Made by a program: the position numbers and the translations under genes. 34,610 nucleotides of DNA, taken from a virus. Positions 6,580 through 14,263 of this stretch are shown piece by piece. Positions within the stretch are counted from its first letter, which is position 1, and the number at the start of each line of letters is the position of its first letter. The notes below the pieces were generated by a model. That model made no database searches and had not been told where the DNA came from. It saw only the letters and a list, made by a program, of their open reading frames with translations. The stretch covers positions 1 through 34,610 of IMG/VR virus record IMGVR_UViG_3300042549_006194. One strand, given 5' to 3'.

Positions 6580-7850
6580 AGGCAGTAATTGAACAAATAT
6601 TTGGTTTGATGATGCACCAATCCAAAGAAGATTGTATTGAAACATATAATCGAATCGATGAACGATTTTTGAAAACTGGATTTCAAAAAAGAATTCATCA
6701 AGCAATTGGTCAACTTATCAAGGAAAAGAAAGGAATTGATTTATTGACAATCACAATGCAATTCAAAGAAAATGGATGGTTTGACCAGAAGATTGTTGTT
6801 CAGATTTCACAATTGACTTCACAATCGTATTCATTGACCAGCACACTTCGATTGTCATCAATGTTTGAACAATGTATTCAAGAACTTGTGTTTGAAAAAG
6901 CACTTTCAATCAGAAATCAGATTGATGTTCTTCTGGAATCAGAAAATTTGACATTGACAAAATTCCAAGAAATCATTCAATCTGGAAATGATGTGAAATT
7001 TGAAGAAAAAAAGGAAAAATCCAATGTGGATGTCATTTTTGATGTTGTAAAAGACCATCTTGATGCAAAACAAGGAATCATTTGTGGCACTGGAATAGGT
7101 TATTCATTTCTGAATCAAGTTGTCCTTCTGGAAGCAGTTGATGTGATGATTGTTGGCGCTCGACCAGCTATGGGAAAAACTGCATTTGGTGTAAACACCT
7201 TGATAAAAATGGCATTTCAAGGAAAGAAAGTTGCATTTTTTGCTTTGGAAATGACAAAAAAACAGATGGTTCGAAGAATTTTGGCAAACATTTCTGGAAT
7301 CGATTCAAACAAGATAAAATACGGAAATTGTAACGAAGAAGAAATGCAAAGAATTTATGCAATTCAAGAACTTGACATCTGGAAGGACATTTTTATTTTT
7401 GAAGGTTCACATTCCATCAATGACATTGCATCTGAAATGAATAAATTGAAACGTGAACATCAGATTGATTTGTTTTTCGTTGATTACATTCAGAAAATAC
7501 AACCAAAATCATCAAGGTCAAGATATGAAGTTGTAAGTGAAATCAGTAATGGATTGAAATTAATTTGTCAGAATCTTCTGATTCCATGTGTTGCATTTGC
7601 ACAATTATCACGTGATTCTTCAAAAATGGGAAAAAGACCATCACTGCCAGACTTGAAAGAAAGCGGTGAAATCGAACAAGACGCATCCATTGTTGCATTC
7701 CTTCACCGACCTGAATACTATGGTGAAACTGAAACATACAATGGAAATGATTCAACAAATGTGTGCGAATTGCTTATTGCAAAAAATCGTGAAGGTGAAC
7801 TTGGAATCTGGGAAATGGTTGTTGATTTGAAGACATCAAAATTCATCTGA
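6576..7850 (+). CDS. Replicative DNA helicase, DnaB type, 424 aa
   Basis: Unwinds the phage replication fork as a hexamer. The N-terminal helical domain (residues 1-110) is followed by a linker and the RecA-like core. The core shows Walker A GARPAMGKTA (194-203), the FALEMT segment with catalytic Glu225, Walker B LFFVDYIQKI (299-308), and a C-terminal AQLSRD and ESGEIEQDAS stretch typical of DnaB. Length is slightly shorter than bacterial DnaB because the N-terminal domain is compact. It starts at an ATG overlapping the loader stop. The closing residues (DLKTSKFI) end abruptly but the core is complete. Confidence 0.95.
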   Translation: MKAVIEQIFGLMMHQSKEDCIETYNRIDERFLKTGFQKRIHQAIGQLIKEKKGIDLLTITMQFKENGWFDQKIVVQISQLTSQSYSLTSTLRLSSMFEQCIQELVFEKALSIRNQIDVLLESENLTLTKFQEIIQSGNDVKFEEKKEKSNVDVIFDVVKDHLDAKQGIICGTGIGYSFLNQVVLLEAVDVMIVGARPAMGKTAFGVNTLIKMAFQGKKVAFFALEMTKKQMVRRILANISGIDSNKIKYGNCNEEEMQRIYAIQELDIWKDIFIFEGSHSINDIASEMNKLKREHQIDLFFVDYIQKIQPKSSRSRYEVVSEISNGLKLICQNLLIPCVAFAQLSRDSSKMGKRPSLPDLKESGEIEQDASIVAFLHRPEYYGETETYNGNDSTNVCELLIAKNREGELGIWEMVVDLKTSKFI

Positions 7851-8065
7851 TGAAAGCGCAAATCATTGAAAACAAACAAATCATTTATTCTGATGATGCA
7901 AATGATTTGTCCAGTTACGCTTTTGAATGGTTTGACAAGCACTTTGAATCAGAAATGAAGAATCATGTCATGAACAATCAAAAGTTCATTAGAATGCTTA
8001 AAAACGAAGAAATAATTTTGATTCATAAAAATCAATTATCAATATTTGACCATGAAGAAATGTAA
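7850..8065 (+). CDS. Hypothetical protein, 71 aa
   Basis: Small protein beginning MKAQIIENKQIIYSDDANDL, followed by an aromatic helical segment. The ATG overlaps the helicase TGA by one base, and its 3' end overlaps the next gene by 14 bases. Coupling to helicase and NinG suggests a role in DNA metabolism, but no motif supports a specific function. Confidence 0.7.
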   Translation: MKAQIIENKQIIYSDDANDLSSYAFEWFDKHFESEMKNHVMNNQKFIRMLKNEEIILIHKNQLSIFDHEEM

Positions 8066-8603
8066 AAACTGCAAAATTCCATTTGAACCAAGATTCAGCA
8101 CATTGGAAAAGTTCTGCTGGAATACCGATTGCAAATTGATTGAAGCAATGGAAAAGTTGTCAAAAATCAAGAAGAACCAGAAACTGGATGACAACATCAA
8201 ATGGAAGGAAAAGAAGGAATCATTGAAGACCTTGCAAGACTATTTGCAAGAATATCAAAAACTGGTGAATACATTTATTCGATTGCGTGACAGAAGCAAA
8301 AGATGTATTTCTTGCAATAAGCCACTAAAAGCAAAATTTGATGCTGGACATTTTTTTTCAGTCGGTTCTTATCCATCAGTCAGATTCGATTTGACAAATA
8401 TTCATGGTCAATGTGTACACTGCAATCAACACCTTCGCGGAAATGTCCATGAATACCGAAAAAACATCACAAAACGAATCAATCATGAAGAACTGGAACA
8501 ACTGGAAATGAAAAGTCAGATTCCTTCACGTTACATGAAACATGAAATCATTGAACTGATGGAAGAAATGAAAAACCTAATCAAAAAAATGCGATTAAAC
8601 TGA
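8052..8603 (+). CDS. ninG: NinG-like recombination protein (Rap), 183 aa
   Basis: Related to lambda NinG/Rap, a structure-specific nuclease factor in phage recombination. It shows an N-terminal zinc-binding CKNC...CWNTDC cluster, a basic helical linker, then the family core RDRSKRCISC, DAGHFFSVGSYPSVRF and NIHGQCVHCNQHLRGNVHEYR, with the two Cys pairs and His/Asp positions of an HNH-like fold. I prefer ATG 8052 over TTG 8046. It lies in the same operon as helicase and upstream of the ERF and exonuclease genes, matching a recombination module. Confidence 0.9.
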   Translation: MKKCKNCKIPFEPRFSTLEKFCWNTDCKLIEAMEKLSKIKKNQKLDDNIKWKEKKESLKTLQDYLQEYQKLVNTFIRLRDRSKRCISCNKPLKAKFDAGHFFSVGSYPSVRFDLTNIHGQCVHCNQHLRGNVHEYRKNITKRINHEELEQLEMKSQIPSRYMKHEIIELMEEMKNLIKKMRLN

Positions 8604-8644
8604 TATTTATTTTCTTAAATGTGAATCAAGAAAGAAAAAAAGTA

Positions 8645-8652
8645 TATCTTTG
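8645..8652 (+). promoter_or_regulatory. Early promoter 3, -7 box TATCTTTG
   Basis: AAGAAAGAAAAAAAGTATAT (8630-8648 region) followed by CTTTG repeats early promoter 1 with one change in the box. It lies 18 bases before the ATG at 8671, in the 67-base gap after ninG. The -33 element is weak (TGTG near 8620). Confidence 0.7.
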
Positions 8653-8670
8653 AAAGAAAAAACAGAAATT

Positions 8671-8976
8671 ATGAAGGTTAAAAATACACAATCAGTTGAA
8701 AATCAAGCACTTGCATTAATTAAGTCATTGGAAAACACCATTGAAGATTGCAAAAAGTATTCAGTAAGAAATCACACTGAATGTGAAAAAGTGAAAGAAT
8801 TCATGAAAATTCAGCATCCAGAAATGTTTTTAAATGAATTTGACAATCATGATTCAATCGTGATGGAATTCAGCATGAAAAAAGATGATGAAGAAAGACT
8901 TGCTAAAAATTTACACAAAGCAATGATGGATGTGATGAAAAACACAACCATGTTGTATTCAAATATGTTCAATTAA
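8671..8976 (+). CDS. Hypothetical early protein, 101 aa, ENQ-tag N-terminus
   Basis: Unknown function; a helical, charged protein. ATG 8671 was chosen over TTG 8650 because the latter lies inside the promoter and because the leader and first residues match the 4588 gene. The N-terminus (MKVKNTQSVENQALAL) shares its NTQSVENQ tag with the products of 4588 and 12042, while the rest differs. It starts a second recombination operon (ERF, exonuclease, SSB). Confidence 0.75.
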   Translation: MKVKNTQSVENQALALIKSLENTIEDCKKYSVRNHTECEKVKEFMKIQHPEMFLNEFDNHDSIVMEFSMKKDDEERLAKNLHKAMMDVMKNTTMLYSNMFN

Positions 8977-8998
8977 GTAATCAATAAATCAATATAAA

Positions 8999-9568
8999 AT
9001 GGAAAAACAGAAGCACACCAGAAGACCAAAGAAGTCTGCATCAGAATACTTGGATGCATTCAAAAGAATCAAAATGGAAATTGATTTGAATCCAAAAGTC
9101 AAAACATCCAGAATTGCAAATGAAATTGGTATTTCACACTATTCAATTTCAAAATTGAAGCAACTTGGAATCATCAATGAAAGTGAACATGGTTTGTTTT
9201 GGATTGGAATTGAACCAACATCACAGATGGTGAATTCAGTCAAATCATTGTTCAATGTCCCTTCAAAGAAAAAAGTGACAAAAACAACGAAAGGTACATC
9301 AGAACCAAAAAATCATGCGCCACAACGAATCATGGATTTTGAATCAGTCGAAGATTGGAACAAACGCGTTTCAGAACAAATTTCAGAAGTTACAACTAAA
9401 CGCATTAAGCAAGAAACACCAGTTGATTCTTCATTTGTTACTGAATTGATTGAAAATGATATTCTGGAAGCACCACAGAAGCAGAAACAAAAACGAACTG
9501 CAAAAACAAAAGAAAAAATCTTTGAAGTCAAAATATTTGGCTTTGTTTTATTTACAATGAAATATTAA
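8999..9568 (+). CDS. DNA-binding protein with HTH, 189 aa
   Basis: After a basic start (EKQKHTRRPKKSASEYL) comes a helix-turn-helix-like segment: KTSRIANEIGISHYSISKLK (about 37-56), then a winged turn IINESEHGLFWIG. The middle is disordered and rich in Lys, Thr and Pro. The last residues (EVKIFGFVLFTMKY) form a short hydrophobic beta strand at the C-terminus. A regulator of the early operon or a DNA-bridging factor is likely; the exact family is not recognised. Confidence 0.75.
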   Translation: MEKQKHTRRPKKSASEYLDAFKRIKMEIDLNPKVKTSRIANEIGISHYSISKLKQLGIINESEHGLFWIGIEPTSQMVNSVKSLFNVPSKKKVTKTTKGTSEPKNHAPQRIMDFESVEDWNKRVSEQISEVTTKRIKQETPVDSSFVTELIENDILEAPQKQKQKRTAKTKEKIFEVKIFGFVLFTMKY

Positions 9569-9572
9569 AAAA

Positions 9573-9935
9573 ATGTCAAAAGGAAAAAAAATCAATCCAG
9601 CAGAATCAGTGGAAAACACAAAAAAAATCAATGAATTGACACCGATGGAAAAATTAATGTACACCATCGGTCAAAAGCATGAAGCATCAACTAAAAAATC
9701 TGAACAAAAAGTGTTGTCAGAAGTCATGAAATCAATTGAAGATTTGATTCTTAAAGGTGTGGAAGAAAAAATGTTCATTAAATTCTATGTAATGACGCGA
9801 ATGTTTGTTTTGGATGAAATGTCTGAAAAAGATGTCGAAGTGTGCTGGAAAGAAGCAGTGACATCATTCATGGTCATTTTTAACACAAAGACACTTTTTG
9901 ATGAAGAAATCAATTTTCTAACTAAAAACAATTAA
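9573..9935 (+). CDS. Hypothetical protein, 120 aa
   Basis: Charged helical protein with a basic N-terminus (MSKGKKINPAESVENTKK) and an amphipathic body (SEVMKSIEDLILKGVEEKMF). No known motif. ESVENT distantly echoes the ENQ tag of other early genes. It sits four bases after the HTH gene and four before ERF, so a recombination or replication accessory role is plausible but unproven. Confidence 0.7.
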   Translation: MSKGKKINPAESVENTKKINELTPMEKLMYTIGQKHEASTKKSEQKVLSEVMKSIEDLILKGVEEKMFIKFYVMTRMFVLDEMSEKDVEVCWKEAVTSFMVIFNTKTLFDEEINFLTKNN

Positions 9936-9939
9936 AATA

Positions 9940-10518
9940 ATGGAATTCGAAATGCAAAAAACAGAAACAAAAATTGAACTATTCAAAGCACTGGCACAAT
10001 TTCAATCTGAATGTCCAATAATTCCGAAAGGAAAAAAGGGTTTTGGCTATAATTACGCGGAACTTTCAAAAACGATTGAAATCATCAGACCAATTCTTCA
10101 CAAGAACAAAATCGGTTTCACGCAATTGATTCATGGAAATGGAAATTTGAAGACAATCATTTTTCACACTGAATTTGGACAATCACTTGAAAGTGACTTC
10201 ATCCTTCCATCTGGAATCGAATTGAAAGGAATGAATTTGTTTCAGACTGATGGTGCAAAATTCACATATTACAAAAGATATTGTCTTCTTTCAATGTTAG
10301 CAGTTTTCAGTGAAGATGAAGATATTGATGCAAAAGGTCAAGTAAAACAAACACCATCAGCACCAGCACAACCAATTCAGAAGAAAAAACTGAATGAACA
10401 TCAATTCATTTCAATACTTGGTGCAGTGAATGCTGGTCAATACACCAAAGAAGAAGTTTTAAACACTTTTGACCTTACATCAGAACAAATGGTCACAATC
10501 AATTCAATCAACGCTTAA
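9940..10518 (+). CDS. erf: ERF-family single-strand annealing protein, 192 aa
   Basis: Anneals complementary single strands in phage recombination and genome circularisation. The core shows the ERF pattern: GFGYNYAELSKTIEIIRPIL (about 32-51), a GFTQLIHGNGNLKTIIFHTEFGQ strand pair, then DGAKFTYYKRYCLLSMLAVFSEDEDID (about 102-128), equivalent to the family's Tyr-Arg-Tyr helix and acidic end. A flexible Pro/Ala/Gln linker (TPSAPAQPIQKKK) leads to a short C-terminal domain. Encoded just before the exonuclease and SSB, as in other annealase systems. A second ATG at 9952 is possible. Confidence 0.9.
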   Translation: MEFEMQKTETKIELFKALAQFQSECPIIPKGKKGFGYNYAELSKTIEIIRPILHKNKIGFTQLIHGNGNLKTIIFHTEFGQSLESDFILPSGIELKGMNLFQTDGAKFTYYKRYCLLSMLAVFSEDEDIDAKGQVKQTPSAPAQPIQKKKLNEHQFISILGAVNAGQYTKEEVLNTFDLTSEQMVTINSINA

Positions 10519-10539
10519 AAACAAAAAAAACAATTAATC

Positions 10540-11271
10540 ATGGAAAAGAATCAATTCATCGCGCGCGCATCACAAATTGGAAAGTTGATGACAAATGACA
10601 GAAGTGGAAAAAAACTGGGTGCAACGGCACTGACTGCACTGAAAGAAATTGTCTTATTTGACAAGTATGGTTTCAGGAAGGATATCACTTCAAAGTATCT
10701 GGAAAAAGGAATCCAAAATGAAAAGACATCAATCAGACTTGCATCGAAGGTTTTAAACTGGTTTGATGTCGATGCAGAAACTGAACAACAAAGATTGGTG
10801 AATGATTTCATCACTGGAAAACCTGACATCAACACAAAAGCAGTTCTTGCAGATGTGAAGTCTTCATGGAATGCATTGACTTTTCCAATATTTCATGCAG
10901 ATGATTCAGAAACTGACATTCCTAATCAAGACTATTTTTATCAAATGATGTCTTATTGTTGGTTAACAAACAAAAGCCAATGCGAATTGGTGTATTGCCT
11001 GACTGATTCACCAGAACAAATGATAATGGATGAAGTAAATCGTGCAGTCTGGAAGAATCTTGGAAATCCAATTTTTGAAGATTTCACGCAAACTGAAATT
11101 GAAGACCATTTTGACATGGTCATCAGACAACAAATGACATTCGGAAATGTACCAGATGAAAAACGCGTCAAAAGATTCATCATCAAAGCAGATGAAGAAG
11201 TAATTGACAAAATGAAAGCGCGAATTGAAGAATGTCGCATCATTTACACAAGTTTACATTCAATAATTTAA
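10540..11271 (+). CDS. YqaJ-like PD-(D/E)XK exonuclease, 243 aa
   Basis: Probable 5'-3' exonuclease supplying single strands for ERF. Motifs in order: GIQNE with Glu61, VNDFITGKPDIN with Asp96, LADVKSSW with Asp105 and Lys107 (the D-x(n)-D-x-K nuclease core), and YFYQMMSYCWL with the conserved Gln and Tyr of YqaJ/lambda Exo-type nucleases. No membrane or signal sequence. Length fits the family. It follows erf by 21 bases and precedes the SSB gene, completing a recombination cassette. Confidence 0.88.
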   Translation: MEKNQFIARASQIGKLMTNDRSGKKLGATALTALKEIVLFDKYGFRKDITSKYLEKGIQNEKTSIRLASKVLNWFDVDAETEQQRLVNDFITGKPDINTKAVLADVKSSWNALTFPIFHADDSETDIPNQDYFYQMMSYCWLTNKSQCELVYCLTDSPEQMIMDEVNRAVWKNLGNPIFEDFTQTEIEDHFDMVIRQQMTFGNVPDEKRVKRFIIKADEEVIDKMKARIEECRIIYTSLHSII

Positions 11272-11292
11272 TTAATAAAAAACAAAGAAAAA

Positions 11293-11712
11293 ATGGAAAA
11301 GCAAATCATGAAAATATCTGGACAAATCATCCACATCGGACAACTTGAAGTGATGTCTGAAAAATTCAAAAAACGTGAATTCGTAATTCAGACAGAAGGA
11401 CAATATCCACAAGAAATTCAACTTCAAGTCACGCAAGACAAATGTGACCTTCTAAACAATCTAAAATTCGGTGACATTGTTGATGCATCAATCAACATTC
11501 GTGGAAGGTCATGGACATCAAAAGAAGGTGTCAAAAAATGGTTCAATTCAATTGAAGCATGGTCAATCAATTATGGAAATGCATCTGGAACATCTTTTGA
11601 ACAAAAAACATTCCAGCAGATGGAACAAAAGTCAATCGTTCCTGAACAACCAGAAAAAAAACCATTGTCTGCATTTCTTGATGCAGATGCAGATGATGAC
11701 CTTTCATTTTAA
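11293..11712 (+). CDS. DUF3127-type single-stranded DNA-binding protein, 139 aa
   Basis: The OB-fold region (residues 6-95) fits the DUF3127 pattern seen in Bacteroidota phages: KKREFVIQTEGQYPQEIQL, then LLNNLKFGDIVDASINIRGR and WFNSIEAWSI. A flexible Gln/Glu/Pro linker ends in an acidic tip DADADDDLSF, closely resembling the SSB C-terminal peptide that recruits partner enzymes. It probably protects single strands and docks ERF, exonuclease or helicase. No second start is needed; the ATG follows AAAACAAAGAAAAA. Confidence 0.88.
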   Translation: MEKQIMKISGQIIHIGQLEVMSEKFKKREFVIQTEGQYPQEIQLQVTQDKCDLLNNLKFGDIVDASINIRGRSWTSKEGVKKWFNSIEAWSINYGNASGTSFEQKTFQQMEQKSIVPEQPEKKPLSAFLDADADDDLSF

Positions 11713-11724
11713 AAAACAAAATAC

Positions 11725-11937
11725 ATGAAATCAGAAGAACTAAAAGACCTGAACGCAAATGTGAAGAAAATGATTCAATTACACATTGACAAGAATTTAA
11801 TCACATTGACAGAATTTGCAAGAAACGCAAAGATTCATCAGTCACATCTTTGGGAGTTTATGAATACCAAAGACAAGAAGAAAGGAATGCATTCCAGCAC
11901 ACTTGAAAAGATTGGTGAATTTCTGAATCAAAAATAA
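11725..11937 (+). CDS. Small HTH (Cro/CI-like) regulator, 70 aa
   Basis: A single helix-turn-helix domain fills the protein: ITLTEFARNAKIHQSHLWEFM is the probable two-helix core (split around Ala-Lys), followed by KDKKKGMHSSTLEKIGEFL as a third helix. It resembles XRE-type regulators in order of helices. It lies 12 bases after the SSB gene and directly before a strong terminator, so it ends the second early operon and may repress an early promoter. No operator can be assigned. Confidence 0.8.
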   Translation: MKSEELKDLNANVKKMIQLHIDKNLITLTEFARNAKIHQSHLWEFMNTKDKKKGMHSSTLEKIGEFLNQK

Positions 11938-11940
11938 AAG

Positions 11941-11977
11941 AAAGAAGATGCATGAAAAAAAAGTGCATCTTTTTTTG
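11941..11977 (+). terminator. Rho-independent terminator
   Basis: AAGATGCA (11945-11952) pairs perfectly with TGCATCTT (11964-11971) around an 11-base loop; further A-T pairs extend the stem, and a T run to 11976 follows. It closes the operon that ends with the HTH gene and abuts the next promoter. Confidence 0.85.
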
Positions 11978-11980
11978 TGT

Positions 11981-12014
11981 TTTGTGTTATAACAAAGAAA
12001 AAAAAGTATATTTG
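11981..12014 (+). promoter_or_regulatory. Early promoter 4 (TTTG-N22-TATATTTG)
   Basis: The clearest promoter of the window: -33 TTTG at 11981-11984, 22-base spacer, -7 TATATTTG at 12007-12014. The AAAGAAAAAAAAGTATA core matches the other early promoters. ATG 12042 follows 27 bases later. Confidence 0.8.
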
Positions 12015-12041
12015 TGGAAACCAATTGAAAAACAGAAGAAC

Positions 12042-12671
12042 ATGAAAAACGCACAAAACACAGAGAATCAAGCAATTACAACATTTAATGTTGTTTCAGA
12101 ATTAACTGCAAACTTCAAAAAAGAGTATTTGCAAATCGTTGAAAACTGGTTGCAAATAGAATTTAAAAGAAAAATTCAAATTATTTCTGACTTTAAATTA
12201 AATGTAGAACCATTCCTTGACAAATACGGAAGATTAAAATCTGAAAATCTTCCAGAAGGTGTTTTGTATTGGGAAGCAATGGAACTTTCAAAAAAGTTTC
12301 AAGCAATAACGTATGAAATCCATACTTGTGCAAGATTAATGGCAAGCACACCAGAAAAATTTGACAATCGCGCTTATAAATCATTTTCTCAAATTGAAGC
12401 AAAAATTGAAGAAAACAAATCTTTCTGGATTGCATCTGAAATGAAGAAGACTTCAAAATCTTTTGATAATTCATTGATGAAAATTGCTAATGCAATTACA
12501 AATCTTGACATGAATCTTGACAAAATGAATGTGAAAAGTGTTTTGATGGAATTAGGAATTGATATTACTTTGACTGATGGAAACAAACAAGTTCATGCAT
12601 TTACAATCATTGCTTGTGGTGAAATTGTAAGACCACATTTCAGATTCTTAATCAAATCAAAAACACTTTAA
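12042..12671 (+). CDS. Hypothetical early protein, 209 aa, ENQ-tag N-terminus
   Basis: Large helical protein of unknown function. The start was chosen at 12042, since an in-frame ATG at 11952 lies within the preceding terminator and upstream of the promoter. N-terminus MKNAQNTENQAITTF matches the tag of the 4588 and 8671 products. The body is charged with amphipathic helices (FKRKIQIISDFKLNVEPFL, KIANAITNLDMNLDKM) but has no enzyme motif. It forms its own transcription unit, promoter on one side and a strong hairpin on the other, so it is probably highly expressed early. Confidence 0.8.
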   Translation: MKNAQNTENQAITTFNVVSELTANFKKEYLQIVENWLQIEFKRKIQIISDFKLNVEPFLDKYGRLKSENLPEGVLYWEAMELSKKFQAITYEIHTCARLMASTPEKFDNRAYKSFSQIEAKIEENKSFWIASEMKKTSKSFDNSLMKIANAITNLDMNLDKMNVKSVLMELGIDITLTDGNKQVHAFTIIACGEIVRPHFRFLIKSKTL

Positions 12672-12682
12672 TCAAATAAAAT

Positions 12683-12711
12683 AAGACTGGTGTGATTATC
12701 ACACCAGTCTT
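12683..12711 (+). terminator. Perfect 13-bp hairpin after the 12042 gene
   Basis: AAGACTGGTGTGA (12683-12695), loop TTA, TCACACCAGTCTT (12699-12711). The stem is perfect. It is followed by only a short TTC rather than a T tract, so it may be a weak or bidirectional terminator, or an RNA-stabilising hairpin between two genes. Confidence 0.75.
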
Positions 12712-12734
12712 TCAAACCTTAAAAATAGAAAATC

Positions 12735-13142
12735 ATGACACCAAAAATCAAACAACAATTTCTTGACCTTGCAGAAAGATTTGCAAATCATGGTAAAAAA
12801 CACAATTTTAATACTGGATTCACAACACTTCCAATTGAAGGAAAAAAAATGGAAGTCAGGTTGTATTTTTCAGACTACAACAAAAAAGAATGGGCAGTAT
12901 ATTTTGCAATTTATAGTGACCATCGAAAAACAATTGAAGTTGCGCAATATTCAAAAAAAATGTCCTTTGGTTATTTAACTACATTGAAAGAAATGAACTT
13001 CATTATTTTAGAAAGCACAAAAGAAATTGAACAACTTGAATTGAAGGCAATTGTTATTGATGAAGAAAATGAAGAAATCAAGTCAAAAATCAATGAACTT
13101 CAAGGTCAACTTGATGACCTTACAAAACAATTAAAATCATGA
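12735..13142 (+). CDS. Hypothetical protein, 135 aa
   Basis: The N-terminal 85 residues are an alpha/beta domain (RLYFSDYNKKEWAVYFAIYS). The C-terminal 45 residues form a likely coiled coil (IDEENEEIKSKINELQGQL, then DDLTKQLKS). Function is unknown. The leader AACCTTAAAAATAGAAAATC repeats the small-gene leader of this phage. The 3' end overlaps the next start (ATGA). Confidence 0.75.
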   Translation: MTPKIKQQFLDLAERFANHGKKHNFNTGFTTLPIEGKKMEVRLYFSDYNKKEWAVYFAIYSDHRKTIEVAQYSKKMSFGYLTTLKEMNFIILESTKEIEQLELKAIVIDEENEEIKSKINELQGQLDDLTKQLKS

Positions 13143-13522
13143 CAAATAAAAACTGGACACTTGAAATCGAATCCTTCCAAAATGATGAAGGATTCGGAAC
13201 AATCAAATTTAAAGGAAGAACCGATTTAATATTTCAATTCAACTTTGACATCAACGCAAGGTCACATGATGGAAATGGAAGATTTGATGACATCGATGTC
13301 ACATTGCATTCTTTTGAATTTGATGACACCAGAACGCACAAAATTGACATCAATGAAAGAAACACCAATCTTCTTTGCAATCTGATTGCAGAAATCATCA
13401 ATGAAGATGTCACTGCATTCGGTTTTGATTTCGATGACCATGATGAACTGCAATTCGATGAAGAATTGACAATCTGGTCAACAATGTATTCTGGAAGACC
13501 TTCACGTGTTCTTGACCTTTAA
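13139..13522 (+). CDS. Acidic hypothetical protein, 127 aa
   Basis: Strongly acidic beta-rich protein with many Asp residues (FDDIDVTLHSFEFDD, FGFDFDDHDELQFDEE). Such charge can mimic DNA, and several phage DNA-mimic inhibitors are small acidic early proteins; this is a speculation that charge alone cannot prove. It is coupled to the preceding gene by a four-base overlap. No known family is recognised. Confidence 0.75.
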   Translation: MTNKNWTLEIESFQNDEGFGTIKFKGRTDLIFQFNFDINARSHDGNGRFDDIDVTLHSFEFDDTRTHKIDINERNTNLLCNLIAEIINEDVTAFGFDFDDHDELQFDEELTIWSTMYSGRPSRVLDL

Positions 13523-13530
13523 AAATAAGT

Positions 13531-13541
13531 CACTAACTTTG
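13531..13541 (+). promoter_or_regulatory. CACTAACTTTG promoter, copy 1
   Basis: CACTAACTTTG contains the -7 box TAACTTTG (13534-13541). The same 11 bases recur at 17063 and 18303. Box ends 12 bases before ATG 13554. Possibly a middle or late promoter. Confidence 0.65.
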
Positions 13542-13553
13542 AAAAAAAAGACA

Positions 13554-13727
13554 ATGGAATCAGAAAACAATACAAAAAAGAACATCATCAAGGTAGGTGT
13601 TCTTTTTCCAGAACATGAATTTGTCATGGTCAATGGTGTCAGTAAAAAAATTGACAAAGAAAAAGAAATTGAACTTCCTGAAAACATGGAAGGATTCAAG
13701 ATTGAAATTCCGTATATTAACGATTAA
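13554..13727 (+). CDS. Hypothetical small protein, 57 aa
   Basis: Begins MESENNTKKNIIKVGVLFPEHEF and ends PENMEGFKIEIPYIND: a short beta-rich protein. I chose ATG 13554 since the upstream in-frame start at 13506 precedes the promoter. The arrangement of VGVLFPEHEFVMVNG and KIDKEKEIELPE suggests a small barrel, but I recognise no family. Confidence 0.65.
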   Translation: MESENNTKKNIIKVGVLFPEHEFVMVNGVSKKIDKEKEIELPENMEGFKIEIPYIND

Positions 13728-13740
13728 AAAACATAAAAAA

Positions 13741-14196
13741 ATGCTTGAAAAACACATCTTTCACACTTTCATTGAAGATTTTATTGTCTTGGTAAGCCCA
13801 GACGAAACAGATTTATTCAAATACTTTAATGTTTCGCAAATTCAAAATTTCAATCTGTTTGATGCGGAAAAATCTGTCAAACAACATGAAGTCTACATCA
13901 AATCGATTTGTGGCTATTCACCAATAAATGGAAGACCATACATTTTCCTGAACCAGAAGATGATGAATGAACTTCCAATGTGGAAAACTGCATCAAAAAT
14001 CATGTCATGCACAAACACATTATCATTTCTTCTTCACAATGATTCAAAAGAAGCAGAATTGTATGCAAATCAAATCATGGAAAGGTTAAATTTCCCACAA
14101 ATCTATTTCATGTATCAAAAAAGTGAACAAAAAAATAAATTGCGTTCGGAATATACATCGCATGATGGTGAAATACACACAAATGATGACATCTGA
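13741..14196 (+). CDS. Hypothetical protein, 151 aa
   Basis: Starts MLEKHIFHTFIEDFIVLVSPDET and has mixed alpha/beta character with no recognised motif. An in-frame start at 13597 would overlap the preceding gene by 131 bases, so ATG 13741, 13 bases after that stop and after an A-rich leader, is preferred. The 67-base gap after it contains an 8-bp inverted repeat, ATGACATC (14186-14193)/GATGTCAT (14216-14223), which may form a hairpin. Confidence 0.75.
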   Translation: MLEKHIFHTFIEDFIVLVSPDETDLFKYFNVSQIQNFNLFDAEKSVKQHEVYIKSICGYSPINGRPYIFLNQKMMNELPMWKTASKIMSCTNTLSFLLHNDSKEAELYANQIMERLNFPQIYFMYQKSEQKNKLRSEYTSHDGEIHTNDDI

Positions 14197-14263
14197 CAAA
14201 CAAAAAATCAAAAATGATGTCATTGGTTCACATTGGTGATTGAAATGTCTTAAATCAAAGAAA

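Noticed and set aside
13597-14196. Longer version of the 13741 gene starting at 13597
   Set aside because: It would overlap the preceding gene by 131 bases in another frame and gives a lysine-rich N-terminus unlike the rest.
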